Part shown: positions 52,429-64,000 of the stretch, piece after piece
Numbering within the stretch: the stretch's first letter is position 1
How the letters are laid out: each line of letters begins with the position of its first letter
Origin: Viola odorata
Lineage: Eukaryota; Streptophyta; Magnoliopsida; Malpighiales; Violaceae
Assembly (NCBI GenBank): GCA_963691705.1
Contig: OY829542.1
Coordinates: 45,753,105-45,817,104 of the forward strand
Direction: 5' to 3'
DNA length: 64,000 nt
The notes under the pieces: generated by a model
Database searches by the model: none
Seen by the model: only the letters and a program-made list of their open reading frames with translations
What the model was told of the DNA's origin: nothing
Position numbers and translations under genes: made by a program

Positions 52429-54593
52429 ATGCGTAAGACTAAAGCTACCAGGGGTTTTCAGAGACCTTTAGATCCAGAGATCAAAAAAACACAGTATTTT
52501 TTCGTGCCCGACGGTTCTGAGGGCCGAATTAAAGAGTCATGGTATCTCTTTTCCCACTGGCTATTCCATTATCGTCCCCGAGGATGATCTGCGACTTCAC
52601 AATCCACTGTGGGGAAAATATAGACTACTCTACTTTAAAATGTTCCTTTATGGCTTTCGTTTTCTAGTTCACACTTCTGTAGAAACATTGTTGCGCCAAT
52701 ATGATCTTAATCCTGCTCAGATAACTCCTTCTTCTTGGTGTGGGATTTATGCCTTTCTTCGCGCTTGCGAGACGAAGGGTATCTTTACTCTGTCCGTCAA
52801 TTTAATCTGCAAATTCTTCAGCCTAAATTGTCGCAACTGCTTAGTCGATATCACCCCAAGGTGGAATGACGCGTTCGTGCAGTCATTCTGGCAGAAATTT
52901 CAGGGCTTTGAGGAGATTGTGGTTGATTGGAAGAGCGGTTTCTTCATTCTCGAACTGCCTTCCCGTTTGTGGCGCGGCGGCTTTAATCGAGAGATTACTA
53001 GTGCTGCCTGGGTAAACCCAGTAGTGTTGTTTAGGGATGAGTTAGCTCAGGCTAACACCTTGCTAGAGATAGATACGCCTTTCTGTATTCAGGAATTCGC
53101 TTTGTACAGGCACCTGGAAGAGTGCGTTACGGGTGAGTTTTTCTCTTTTCATGTTATTGCTTTGATTTGCTTGTTGTTCTGACATATTTCATTGGCAGAA
53201 AATGCTGAAGTTCAATCACTCGGAGGGGATAATGCTCCTTTGAATGTGGTGTCACTCCAGACGCTACCAGCTTCTCCACCACCTGGGGTTCCAGCCATCA
53301 AAGTACTTTGCCGAAGAAGAGGAGAACTAAGACAGTCGCGCGGGGGGGGGGGGGGTATTTCTGCTCGAACATCTCATTTTCTTGACAATTGGTTACCGGT
53401 TCGGGGTAGAAGAGTAACTTTGGGTCGACCCGTAACTAGGATAACTGACAGCGATAGCGAGGATATGGATATCGAGATAGAGCTTCGCCATGCTTTCGCA
53501 ACTCAACGGAAGAAACTCAGAGTGGAGAAAGATGGTCAGGCTACTGGGATTTTTTCAAAAAAGGTTGATGAAGTCCCCCCATGAGGGTTGACGTTTCTAC
53601 TGTGGCGAGTACTTCTCAAATGACAAGGGTTACTGAGGCGTCAACTGTCATTCCTCTAACGGTCACTGAAGTTCTGCTGACGGCAGATTCGCTTCCGCTG
53701 ACTAACGCCCCCGATTCTCCCATTTCCTCTTGCATTCCTGACGTGGTAGTGCCAGCTCCCAGCTCAAGCGCACTTCCTGACCCACCGACGGGGAGTCCTC
53801 AACCGTTATTCTTTACTTCCATTTCAGGTATCGACAGTTCTACCAAGGGTTCCACTCACTTTATTATCGCCAATCTTTCCCTTAGGGTCCTTAAGGGGTT
53901 CCTTCTTACCAGTTGGATTTGTCAACCTTTGGCACTAGCGGGCTTCGCGCCTTAGGGTTGTTGGACCCGTTATCGTGAGATCAACCGACGGCCTTCCTGG
54001 TAGGTGAGATATTTGGCTCGCCTGAGGTTAAAGAAGAGTTGTTGCGGCTTCCTCCCGATATTCAGCACGCGCACGTTCTTAACGATGCACTGGCCGGCTT
54101 CCGCAAAGTGCATCACTTTCTTAAGGCTCATGGCGACAAGCTTCGAGGTTCAGCCGACTCAAAAGAGCAACTGGATGCCGCCTTGACTAAAGTGAAGGAG
54201 TTAACGCGACTTCAGAATCGTACCTTGGCGGAGCTGAACGATTATCGCGCTGAACTTGCAAGGGAAAGATCTAAGGGGAAAACCAAAGTTGAGTTTTTAA
54301 AGGCGGAGTTGGTGGCAGCTGACAAGAGAAATTCTCTTCTTTCTGAAGAGATACTGGCTTGGAATGCGGATTTAGCAAAGGTTCCCTCAAAGATACACTG
54401 GTGGAAGAAAAAGACAATGTGGGCCTTTACTGCCGGATTCGCGGACTACTATCGCAGTAGGACTTTCGATCCTGCTAAGATAGCCGATTATGCCTCTGAA
54501 AAAATGAATGAGATAGACGGGAGCAAAGAAGGTTTTCTTTCTTCAGGAGAAGAAAAGGGAGGTGTCGGCGGTGATATCGAGGCGCTCCCGTAA
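52429..54593 (+). pseudogene. Antisense ORF-c of C2, PF04195-like, frameshifted
   Basis: ATG at 52429 (MRKTKATRGFQRPLDPEI), no early stop as in C1. A frameshift lies near 52500. The domain then reads LHNPLWGKYRLLYFKMFLYG, NPAQITPSSWCGIYAFLRAC, ITPRWNDAFVQSFW, VDWKSGFFILELPSRLWRGG. The intron 53133-53198 matches the C1 intron. Exon 2 contains a 13-base G run near 53341-53353 that shifts frame relative to C1, then further breaks near 53584 and 53955. The C-terminal coiled-coil part (54039-54593) is open and similar to C1 (SRTFDPAKIADYASEKMNEI versus SNSFDPAKIADYASAIMDKV). Probably inactive. Confidence 0.7.
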
Positions 54594-55283
54594 TCAGATG
54601 GTGTTGATGCCGCAGAGGACGTCAAAGACTCCACTCGTCTCTATTGATTGCTATTCTTTTTTCACTTCAAACATTGATGCAATTCAGTTTGTAATAATTA
54701 ATAACGCCTTCCTTGTAATAACCTCTAGAATTCTCCTTTAAATAACGATTGATCTTTGTCGCGTTATCCCTTTCCTTTGCGTTATCTCGACAGCTACTAG
54801 TGGAGTTAACGCTGCGCCGCGTTGTCTTGGTCTCCACGTTGTCGGGCCTGTCTTGGTTTGAAAATCGACTCCACTTTTCAGAACATTTAATGCTTGAGAT
54901 TCCCTCATTAATGTGAGAGGGAAGTCATGATGGCTAGAATACACGTGTCTGTTCGTGGAGGCACTAGGGGTTGGCCTGCCCTAGGAATTGGTGAGATCGA
55001 AGCGTCTTCTCACTTCTCTAGAATCATACTCATTGCTTGCGTCTTTTCTTTGTAACGCGTCACACACGCGACGACTGTTACAACAGTCATTTTGTCTAAC
55101 TGCTAGGGTTATAAAACCTAACACATATTTCTTTTTCCCTATTTTGTTATTCTATTTTCTCTTCACCTTCTCGAGCCGACTGGTGTTTCTTCTTTCCATC
55201 ATCTGGGCGTTCTGAGTTTCTCTCCCAGAAAGGTATTTCTATCCTCATCTGTCATCTTCTTCATCTTTTCTTTATTTTTCGCC
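54594..55283 (+). other. Intergenic interval between ORF-c and ORF-d (C2)
   Basis: No supported ORF. TATAAAA at 55110-55116, preceded by TAGGGT, lies at the same distance from the ORF-d start as its C1 counterpart. Confidence 0.55.
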
Positions 55284-57693
55284 ATGGCTAGAACTCGCCA
55301 TTCTCAGCCCAAGTCTGTTGATGAGGAAAAAATTGAGAATACTGTTACCACCATCACCTCCTCAGCCATACTTCAAGAGCATTTAACCAAACACAATGCC
55401 CATATTCCCGAGGATTGTACGGTTTTCGTTGCCTCTGATTCAATGTGCCTTAATAGTGTATTATCCGGCAACAGTAGGCTTTTGTATGCCAAGATGTTTG
55501 GCTATGGTTTCCAGTTTCCTCTTAATTCTTTCATTGAAGGGTTGTTTGTTGCTCTGGATGTGAATCCTGTTCAGTTAACTCCCAACGCGTACTGTTGCAT
55601 TTACGCATTTCTAGAACTCTGTAATACAAAAGGATTAACTCTCCTTCCCTTTTATTACTTAAATCACTTTTTCAATTGTATAGCCATAGGGGTGTGCTAG
55701 CGATATCGCCCCGTTATGAGGATGACTCGCTTAAACCCTTCACCTGGAAGCTCCTGCACCTTGAGTCTTCCATTGAAAATTGGAAAAATGAATTTTTTGT
55801 CATTGAACTGCCTAGCCCCCGGTGGCGGACCGATTTTAATCACAATATTTGGGATAGTGCCTGGGGTCGACGGGGGGCTCTTCCTTCACCTGAGCAAGGA
55901 TGGCAAGACAAACTGCTCGAATTGGACATCAGGGTTCACACTCGCAACCTTGCGTGCGGGACTGATATTTGAGCCTGTGTTAAGAGTGAGTGTTGTGTCA
56001 TTTTCTTTGTAATTTTAGGCGATACTAATGCTAATGTTATATCATGATTGTGCAGTTCCTGAGCCGTGTTGGAAGCCTGAAAGCGTTAGGAGACGAGAGA
56101 TAAGGGCTTTAAGAAGAAGGGAGAAAGAGGAAGCTGTTGTCGCTGCCGCAGTGACTGTAAATCCCGTCCAAGCGCCTTCTTCTCCGGTCAGTGAGGGAAC
56201 TGCCACTATTCATATTTCTATTCCAGCTGTATCCGTTGTTGTCGCTTCTGCTCAGGCATCTTCTTCCCGGGTTCCCACAAAAAGGAAAAAGAAGAAGAAG
56301 ACAACACGCGTTGCGACCCTTACCCCACCTTCGAACGCGTCGGCTTCTTCGGAGGTGCCGGTTAGCGATATTGTCATTGTAGGCATTTCTTTCATAATTG
56401 CGTTATCTCGCCCATTGCTTCTTAACGCTCTTTAGCATTTTCTTTTGCTTTCTTACCCTTTTCAATATTTCTTTCTGCAGGATACCGCTGTTGCCTCTGC
56501 TCACTTGTCGCCAACAGACAACATGGACCTGACCCATGTATTTCGATATCCTGACAAAAGGCCGCGACATAACGGGGAAAACGCGAACTTGCCAACGGGT
56601 CCCGTTATCAATGAAGGGGGGTGCTGGAATTTTTGCTTCGATGATGCCTTCTGGCGGTCAGCCTTCTGACCCTTTAGGAACTGTGGGCATTTCTGGGTCC
56701 TTTGATGCTTTTCCCAATTCCTTCGACGCGTCACTTCCTCCTTCCTTCTCCCACGTCATGGGCTTCAATGAGGACTTAACGGGGGCCAGTTTTTCGACCT
56801 TTCAATCTCATGGTTCCTTTGGGCTTCATGGGGGCACTTCTTCTAATCAACCTCCCTCTCCAACTCCTCTGGTTTTTGTTCCCTCCAATGCCTCGATGTA
56901 TAGGCCTAGTGGGGTTGTTACGCCCCATCTCATGGCCGATTTGAGTTCGATGGCTGAGTCTGGTCCCGTTACTCATCAACTTGACTTGAGTAACTTGCGC
57001 AGATCTGGGTTTGCAGCTATTGGGGGTGACAGTTCCGCCGCGGTTTCTTCTTTCTTAGCCGCTTATGTGTTAACGTCCCCTAAGGAGGAGGAGGCGTTTC
57101 TTTCTCGGACTGCTGACGAGCAAATGGGTTTATTGCGTTCTACCTTATTCTCTTCTTTCTCCCAGTTTCACTACTGGGCCTAGCATATGTCACACAAGGT
57201 TGCCTCTCTTACTTCTACCTCAGATGGGCTTTATGTCGCTCATCGTCAGCTTTCCGAAGAACTTGCCAAGGAGCAAGAAGAAAAGAAGACAATATCGAGG
57301 GAATGCCAAAAGTTGGTGCTAGCCTTGGCGATGGCCAAAAAGGACTTGAAGGATGCTAGAGAGCAAGAGGCCGCTAGGGTGTCCGATCTTGACGCTGCTC
57401 TGACGGTAAAGAGGGCTAAGAATGCCGCGCTGGAGGAAGAGAAGACGACATTGAAAGAGGAAAAAGCCGCACTAGGGAAGAAGTCGGCAGAAAGGCGTAA
57501 ATGGTACATTGAGACGACTGTCGGTATCATGTCTGACTGCTTTGCGCAGATTCATGAGGAGGAGGTGTACCGTGCTGATGCCCTTATTGACGCTTTTCGG
57601 GAGAGGTCAGGGATCCTCACAGATGATCATTTTCGCGGGGTAAAGGCGGGGGGCCACGAAGGGCAAGGGGATAGTGAGACTGCTGCGCAATAG
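55284..57693 (+). pseudogene. Antisense ORF-d of C2, PF04195-like with long coiled coil, broken
   Basis: MARTRHSQPKSVDEEKIENT starts the frame. The domain (CLNSVLSGNSRLLYAKMFGY, NPVQLTPNAYCCIYAFLELC) shifts frame near 55675 and continues ISPRYEDDSLKPFTWKLLHL, FFVIELPSPRW. An intron is likely, from GTGAGT near 55987 to TGTGCAG at 56055, leading into PCWKPESVRRREIRA. A second intron is possible between about 56380 and 56480 (TTTCTGCAG). The C-terminal half is open in long pieces (about 56600-57183 and 57187-57693, separated by one TAG): a Ser/Pro-rich part then a coiled coil (EELAKEQEEKKTISRECQKL, LEEEKTTLKEEKAALGKKSA). It is less decayed than the C1 copy but still interrupted. Confidence 0.7.
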
Positions 57694-58789
57694 ACATTTT
57701 TGTCATCCTTTCTTGAATATCGGGCGCCTCCCATTTTTGTTTTTCGCTATTGGAGGTTTTTGTCTTTCGTAACCCTTCAAGGGTTTTTGAACAATTATTA
57801 TATATACTGCTTGCTATTTCCCTTTGTGGTTGTCCTCTTTCACGTCGTCCTCCTTTTCTTCGAGCTCCCATGATAAGACAGTAGCACCAATGTTACCATG
57901 ATGATGTTGATAATAAGCCTAAGTATTGCTTGCAAGGCTGCTATCATAACACGGCAAGGTAACGGGATTCCAACAGAAAATAGGATAACCGTAGCATTAC
58001 CATATAATCCGTAGAATCATAAATACTGATAATGGATATTGTGCAAAACATCGCGACATGACTTAATCATGTGCATTTCAATGTCGAGGTAGAATAACGT
58101 TGCTTAGCAGATAGCTTCAGAAATAGAACTCATAGGAGTGAATTATCATAATCAATATTACCCACGATGCGTAGCATATAACCTGCTATCGCGAGAGAAG
58201 ATGTTGTGGTGCTATAGCCGTATATGTCTTCAAACCGGCGGTATCCTTCTAGAGGCATTACAACCTCGAACACTGTTATCGTCTCCGTTGAAGAGATAAC
58301 TCGATCGATAAGATGTCATCTAGGATGAGTATCTTCATAACGATACCGCACTGACGTAAATATTCTCGATCAATGGCGAAGAATTCCATATAGATAGATG
58401 CGGACATATCCCTTTCCGTAGGAATAGCTATCAAGGAGATATAGCACATACGTTCTCCTGACGGTATTTCTCGAATCAAGACGATAAGAACATTGGCCGT
58501 TGATAGTACACTTGTCACAATGATAGGCCACATAATACTATTGCTTGCGCGGGCGTCAATCTCCTCATTGTTTCCATGATGTCCCTGCACATTCTCAATT
58601 GTTGTTTTAGAGCATCAGTAAAATACCATACAATAACAAATGTTAGTCGCCGCTGGGAGCCTTCGCGCATCCACGTCGGGGTGTCGTCGGCACCACTCAT
58701 ATCGCTTTCTCAACCAACCATCTTCACCAGGCATTTCCCATCTGGTGACTCGCTAGAATATCGCGATTTTTCCATATTCCCACGATCGA
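57694..58789. other. Unassigned interval after ORF-d (C2)
   Basis: About 1.1 kb. The first 180 bp is the T-rich 3' flank of ORF-d. From about 57880 the sequence changes character (balanced, CG-containing, no long repeats) and has no clear counterpart in C1. Short frames on both strands are not recognisable. Confidence 0.45.
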
Positions 58790-59390
58790 CCTGGAACGTG
58801 TCTCATCTTAGTGAGCCGTCTGATCAGGACCGACCATCACAAGGGTAGGATTTTCACTTCCAGGTGTTGATACCTCGCATCCCTGGAATCGTGCCTCGTC
58901 TTAGTGAGCCGTCTGTATTAGCCCGGTTATCACAAGGATAGGATTTTCACTTCCAGGATGGAGTTACTATCTCTCTGGGTTTGCCTCGTCTTAATGAGCC
59001 GTCTATATTAGCCCGGTTATCACAAGGATAAGATTTTCACTCCTAGAGACGCCGGGATATGCCTCGTCTTAGTGGGCCGCCTGTGTTAGCACGGTTGCCA
59101 CAAGGATAGGACTTTTCACTCCCGGGGGTGTCGGGGCGTGCCTCGTCTTAGTGGGCCGCCTGTGTTAGCACGGTTGCCACAAGGATAGGACTTTTCACTC
59201 CCGGGGGTGTCGGGGCGTGCCTCGTCTTAGTGGGCCGCCTGTGTTAGCACGGTTACCACAAGGATAAGACTTTTCACTCCCAACACTAAGTTTTTAGGTA
59301 TGCCAGGGCGTGCCTCGTCTTAGTGAGCCATCTGATCAGGATTGGCCATCACAAGGATAGGAATTTTCACTCCTGGCACCCTTCATCATC
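58790..59390. repeat. 79-93-bp tandem array between convergent genes (C2)
   Basis: Seven units. The ACAAGG(A/G)TA(G/A)GA word begins at 58839, 58932, 59021, 59100, 59179, 59258 and 59351 (steps 93, 89, 79, 79, 79, 93). Several central units are almost identical, showing recent expansion. Each also has GCCTCGTCTTAGTG. Confidence 0.93.
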
Positions 59391-59454
59391 TGCACACAAC
59401 CAGCCACAAAACACACAAGTTAGGACTGGCGTTAGCAAAATGTGCAGAGATGTA

Positions 59455-62400
59455 TCAAATTCTAGCATGGTATAATTTCAAACGAGCTATGTTCCAAGAG
59501 TTGGGTAAGGGAGTACCGTCAAGTGTTTCCAGGTGATATGTTCCCTTTCCAATAACCCGGGTGACGCGGTATGGGCCGTCCCAGTTTGGGCTGAGTTTCC
59601 CCACGCACTGTCCAACTGCTCGTTTGTCTCTGAGTACCAAGTCTCCTACCTTCAGCAATCGTTCCTTGATGCGCCGATTGTGATAACGCGCCATTTTTTG
59701 CTTATAATGTAACATTTTAAGGAGGGTTTCCTCATGTAGTTTTGGTAACGCATCGAGGTTCGCTCGTAACCTCTCTTCGTTTATCTCTTCTTTGAAGTAT
59801 GCTACTCGCAGGCTCAGAGTACCGATTTCTACCGGTGTAATGACCTCAGTGCCGAAAGCCAATACAAAAGGTGTTTCTCCAGTGCTGGTTTTAACGGTCA
59901 TGCGGTATGCCCACATCACATACGGTAGCTTGTCTGCCCATTTCTTTTTTTGACCCTTCCAGGTTTTTCTTAATACCACTGAGAATGCTTCGATTGGTCA
60001 CCTTCGCTTGACCGTTGGTCTGCGGGTGAGCCACGGAAGAGAATCTTTGCTCGATTTGGAATTCCGCGCATTGGTCTCTAAAAAATTGACTGGTGAATTG
60101 TGTCCCATTATCGCTGACTAGCACACGGGGTACACTGGACCGCATGATAACTTGGTGTTTAAAGAAATGCCAATTTTTTTCTGTTGTGATGTTGGCCACC
60201 GCTTCCACTTCTGCCCATTTCCTGAAGTAGTCCACTGCCGCGACCTCGAATTTTAGCTGAGACCTTGCCTTTGGAAACGGGCCTAGGATATCGATCCCCC
60301 ATTTCGCAAAAGGATAAGGAGCCATAATTTCAGAGATTTCCGTGGCGGGTTATCGAGGAATCTTGGAGAACTCCTGACATTTTTGACAAGTTCGTACGTA
60401 ATTATGGCAATCCTTACGAATAGTAGGCCAATAAAATCCTGACCTGAAAACTTGCGCGGCCAAGGTATCGCCTGATGCATGCATGCATGCCACATATTCC
60501 TTCATGGATTTCTCGTAAGGTATGAAGACCCTCTTGTTCCATTATACACTTGGCAGTTGGGTGAGAAAAACATCTCCTAACCAGTTCCCCGTCATAATAC
60601 GTACACCGTGCCGCTTGTTTCAGCACTTTTTTCCTCTCGGCGTTATCCGTAGGTAATTCCTCATGTTTCAAGTATTTTATTACGGGGATTCGCCAGTCGT
60701 TTTCAATTTCTTAAATGCAGAGCGACGCTTGCTCCTCCATGAAGGAAGGCACGGATATTTCTCGATAGTACACACCCTTAGATATGGACGCTTCCGGGTT
60801 CGCTGCAAGTTTGGCAAGGTTGTTTGCCTCAGCATTATCCTCTCGAGGGATATGCTCAAAGCTAACCTACATGCCACTTTTCTTTATTTCCAACAGCTCG
60901 CGTTTCACTTTAGCAAGATATTGAACCATGATGGGGTCTCTGGCCTGAGAGTGTCCCAAGACTTGGTCTATTATCAACTTGGAATCTCCGTAGATCTTTA
61001 GTCGTAAGTCTCCCATCATTCTCGTATTGTGTATGACTTTGGTGGAGAAGCTTCTTCCTATTCTAAGTCCAGCCAGTAACGCCTCATACTCCACCGCGTT
61101 ATTGGATAACGGCTGCAGGATTCTGATGACGTATCGTATCTGTATGTCGTGCGACCCGATTACGAAGATTCTGACTCCGACTAGTTCTTGATTCTTGGCT
61201 CCATCCAGGTGGATGACCTACAAGTCGGTGTAGGTTTCAGGGAGCGGGAGATCCAAGTCATCTTTTTCTTGTTCAGGTAGGTCCGTTAGTGGATCTTGCG
61301 TAAAGATGCACTCAGCTATGAAGTCTGCTAGGGCTTGATCTTTTATAGATTGTCGAGCTTTATACTGCAACCCATATTGCTCGAGTTCGATGGCCCAAAT
61401 CAGCATTCTTCCTGAAGACTCAGGTTTCCAAAATATCCTTTTCAAAGGTTGGTCTGTAAGTACGATGACGGGGTGGGCTTGGAAGTATCTATCCATTTTC
61501 TGCGTGGCCTGTATTAACGCAAACGTTATTCTCAATGCGGGCGCATCGCAGCTCGGCATCTTTCAAAACATGGCTCACGAAGTACACAGGGTGGTGTGTG
61601 TGGTTGTCACCTCGCACAAGGACAACACTAACCACTTCATCGGTAACCCCAAGGTATAAGTACAGGTTGTTGCCCGGTTCTGGTCTTTTTAACACCAGGT
61701 CAGACGATAAATAGGCTTTTAGGCCCGTAAACGCCTCTTCACATTTTGTTGTCCACCCAAAAGGGGTTTTTTTACGTATGACCTTAAAAAAGGGCAGGCA
61801 TCTCTCGCCTTGCTTAGAAATAAACCGTCCTAGAGCGATAACGTGCCCTGTTAGTTTTTGTACCACCTTGACAGTTCAAGGAGATATCATATCCTGGATA
61901 GCTTTGATTTTTGAGGGGTTGGGATGGATACCCTTCTGACTGACCACGCAGCCCAAACATTTGACCGTTTGGAACGCAAACATGCATTTACGGGGGGTTC
62001 AGCTTCATTTTGTATTTTCTCATCATATCAAAAACTTCTTTCAAGTCGACCAAGTGCTCCTTGAAGCTTCGACTTTTGACTAGTATATCATCAACGTAGG
62101 CTTCCACGTTCTTTCCAATTTGCTTTTCAAATACTTTATTTGCCATGCACTAGAAGGTTGCCCCAGCGTTCTTCAGCCCAAACGACATCGTCGTGTAGCA
62201 GTAAGTGGCCTTTGGAGTGATGAAGGCAGTCTTTTCTTCGTCTTCAACAGCCATAGGGATTTGATGATACCTGGAGTTGGCGTCTAATGAGCTTAGATAG
62301 GCGTACCCGGCAGTTTGATTGACCAGCTGGTCAATTCAAGGGAGCGGGTAGCAATCCTTGGGACAAGCATTATTCAGGTCAGTGAAGTCGATGCACATAC

Positions 62401-63769
62401 GCCAGTCTCCGTTGGGCTTTGGAACGAGAACTGGGTTAGCTAACCAGGTTGGATATTGGACCTCTCGGATGAAACCTGCGTCTAAGAGCTTTGACACCTC
62501 CTTGTCAATGGCTAAGGTTTTCTCCATGGAAAACGCTCATCATTTCTGTTGGATTGGTTTGACGCAGGGATCAATATTAAGTTGATGTTTCGCTACCTTT
62601 CGTGAGATACCAGGCATATCCGCAGGCTTCCATGCGAACTCTCCTTTACATTTGTTCAATAGTCGAGCTAGTTGGAGGTTTTCCTCTGGGCTTAGCTTCT
62701 CGCTAACCAAGAAATTCACTTCGTTGATCCCGTTAACTGGTACGGGTACCATTTTATCCATAGGCTGAGTGTGTTTCTCATCATTCGGCCCATATGGATC
62801 TACCGTGACACACACGTATCTATCACAACTCTTCTGAGTCATGAGTAGGTAACACTCAACTGCCAATTTCTGATCGCCTTTGATTGAGACTACTCCATCA
62901 CAGGAGGGATATTTCATCCTCAAATGCTTTTGAGATATCGCTGCTCTAAAATGGTTGAGGAACAGTCGCCCAAGTATGGCGTTATAAGGCAGGGTAAGGT
63001 CTACGACCAAAAATAACAACTCCTCTGACCGCTTGGACTTGTCTTCTCTAAAGTACACTGGCAGCATCGTGACTCCAGTCACCAGGATTGGAACTCTATC
63101 TACCCCAATTATTGGCTTCTTGCAGGGTGTAAGCTCCCTGTCGGGACACTTCATGAGGTTGTAAGCCTCTAATGAAAATAGATTTACCGCGCTTCCGTTG
63201 TCAACAAGAGTTCTTCTAACTCCATGCTTGCCGATAACGGGTGTAACTACTAACGCATCGTTATGCGGGAACACAATACCTTTCTCATCCTCTTCGGAGA
63301 AGGACAACACCATTCGATCTAAGGCACTTATCGCTTCACTTTTTATTAACGCGCCCTCTCGCTTCCGCTTGTCTCCTACTGTGGGCGGTAACTGCATAGG
63401 CTTGTCAATGTACAGCGTGCCTCCCGCGATAATATTGATGATGGGAACATCACCTTCGTCAATCGTAAGTGTTTCTCTACCTCTCCCAACAGGAGTAGCA
63501 TTGTTTCCTGGAGCGCGATGAGGTGCCTATCAGTTATCTGACATCCTGTTTGTCGGGTTGTTCCTGACTTCTTCTCTTGCCTTAGTGGCAAATTCCCCGA
63601 GGTAACCTTCTTCTACTAAGCGCTCTATTGCTAGCTTTAATTCTCTGCACACGTCTGTGGAGTGTCCCTTGACTTTATGAAATTTGCAGAAAGCGTTTTC
63701 CCTTCCTCCCATGACTACTCCTGGCTTTACAGGGGCTGGATAACGGATAGGTAGGTTCCGTTGTTCCAC
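59455..63769 (-). pseudogene. pol: Pol of C2, broken into several frames
   Basis: Minus-strand order: zinc knuckle CKFHKVKGHSTDVC (about 63690); protease LVDNGSAVN (63397-62540 frame); RT fingers VPKPNGDWRMCIDF (62527-62336); RT active site YVDD (near 62092), intact here; thumb and degenerate gypsy RNase H LYLYLGVTDE (61866-61218); archaeal-type RNase H with IYGDSKLIIDQVLG (about 61000); integrase zinc finger (60671-60500) with a frameshift at a GCAT repeat (60475-60490); integrase core AAVDYF and VLVSDNGTQF; C-terminus to LKLYHARI (59455). In the core, the third catalytic residue is Lys (QAKVTN) where C1 has Glu (QAEVTN). Many frameshifts and stops; inactive. Confidence 0.88.
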
Positions 63770-64000
63770 AATCGCTAATCGCTAAGATTTCCGCTCTGGG
63801 CAATATGAGGGAAGGAAGGTCTGGGTCATAAATTCGGCCTTTGGGGGGGATCTGCCTGCCGCCGAGTGGGGGAGTTACCGGGTCTTCCTCTTGAGAAGTT
63901 GCCTCTTCGCCGATTGGAGGTCTTAGGGATGTGATCTTTTTGTTGGGCGTAATCATCGATAAAATGATCGTCAGAGGTCTTGTTGATAGGAACGCTAGGA
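63770..64000 (-). pseudogene. gag: gag C-terminal fragment of C2, cut by the window edge
   Basis: The minus-strand text EEATSQEEDPVTPPLGGRQI and PPKGRIYDPDLPSLILPRAE corresponds to the end of C1 gag (REEDSGIPLPEGKRI...) and leads into the pol zinc knuckle. The rest of gag, the primer site and the 5' LTR should lie beyond 64000. Confidence 0.75.

Larger units (their letters stand above)
50125..64000 (-). mobile_element. Unit C2: second Tat-type unit, incomplete at the window edge
   Basis: Same gene order as C1: antisense ORF-a, b, c, d on plus, tandem array, then integrase, RNase H, RT, protease and gag on minus. gag runs off the right edge. Protein similarity to C1 is high but far from identical (pol about three quarters identical by eye, ORF-b much less), so it is a different subfamily. 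Confidence 0.88.

Noticed and set aside
58790..59390. Regularly spaced repeats resembling a CRISPR array
   Set aside because: The units are contiguous degenerate 79-93-bp tandem repeats. There are no short identical repeats with unique spacers, and the setting is a plant retrotransposon.

Overview
This window is plant nuclear DNA made almost entirely of nested LTR retrotransposons. The Ty3/gypsy families (Athila-like and Tat/Ogre-like), the plant-type hAT element, LTRs of up to 4 kb, and plant-style TATA and splice signals all point to a land plant, probably a eudicot. I see no host gene, tRNA, rRNA or CRISPR array. The species cannot be told from the sequence.

Layout, outermost to innermost. 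(D) 1-1574 is a stop-riddled Athila-like pol fragment on the plus strand. (C0) An older Tat-type element interrupts D at 1575. Only its LTR (1575-1783 plus 33925-34157) and 176 bp of its internal region remain. (B) A minus-strand Ogre/Tat element (1784-33924, TSD TTTAT) sits in the C0 LTR, inside that LTR's own TATA box. B has 3.5-3.6 kb LTRs, a tRNA-Arg-type primer site, an ORF1, a damaged gag and a pol reduced to an RT-to-INT fusion. (A) A young plus-strand relative of B (6390-20942, TSD CTAAG, 4.0 kb LTRs) sits in the 45-bp minisatellite of B's 3' region. A has an intact-looking gag, no pol and a remnant of ORF1.

(C1/C2) From 34334 to the right edge runs a tandem LTR-internal-LTR-internal array of Tat-type elements whose gag-pol is on the minus strand. 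The LTR at 50125-50679 is shared by both units. Each unit carries, in order: four plus-strand (antisense) ORFs, a 78-93-bp tandem array, INT, two RNase H domains, RT, PR, gag and primer site. The two LTRs in the window are nearly identical, but the two internal regions are clearly different subfamilies. A 976-bp non-autonomous hAT element (TSD CTATTTGC) lies in the C1 LTR.

How it works together. No element here is complete. A offers gag without pol. B keeps ORF1 but has lost its capsid core and polymerase. C1 has a long open pol frame, but the RT motif reads CVDN instead of YVDD and INT has two stops. C2 keeps YVDD, but its frames are broken and the third INT catalytic residue is Lys. The most unusual content is the block of four antisense genes in C1/C2. 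They are conserved in order between two diverged units, several have TATA-like and AATAAA signals at matching positions, and two of them are paralogous proteins of the putative-gypsy-type-transposon family.
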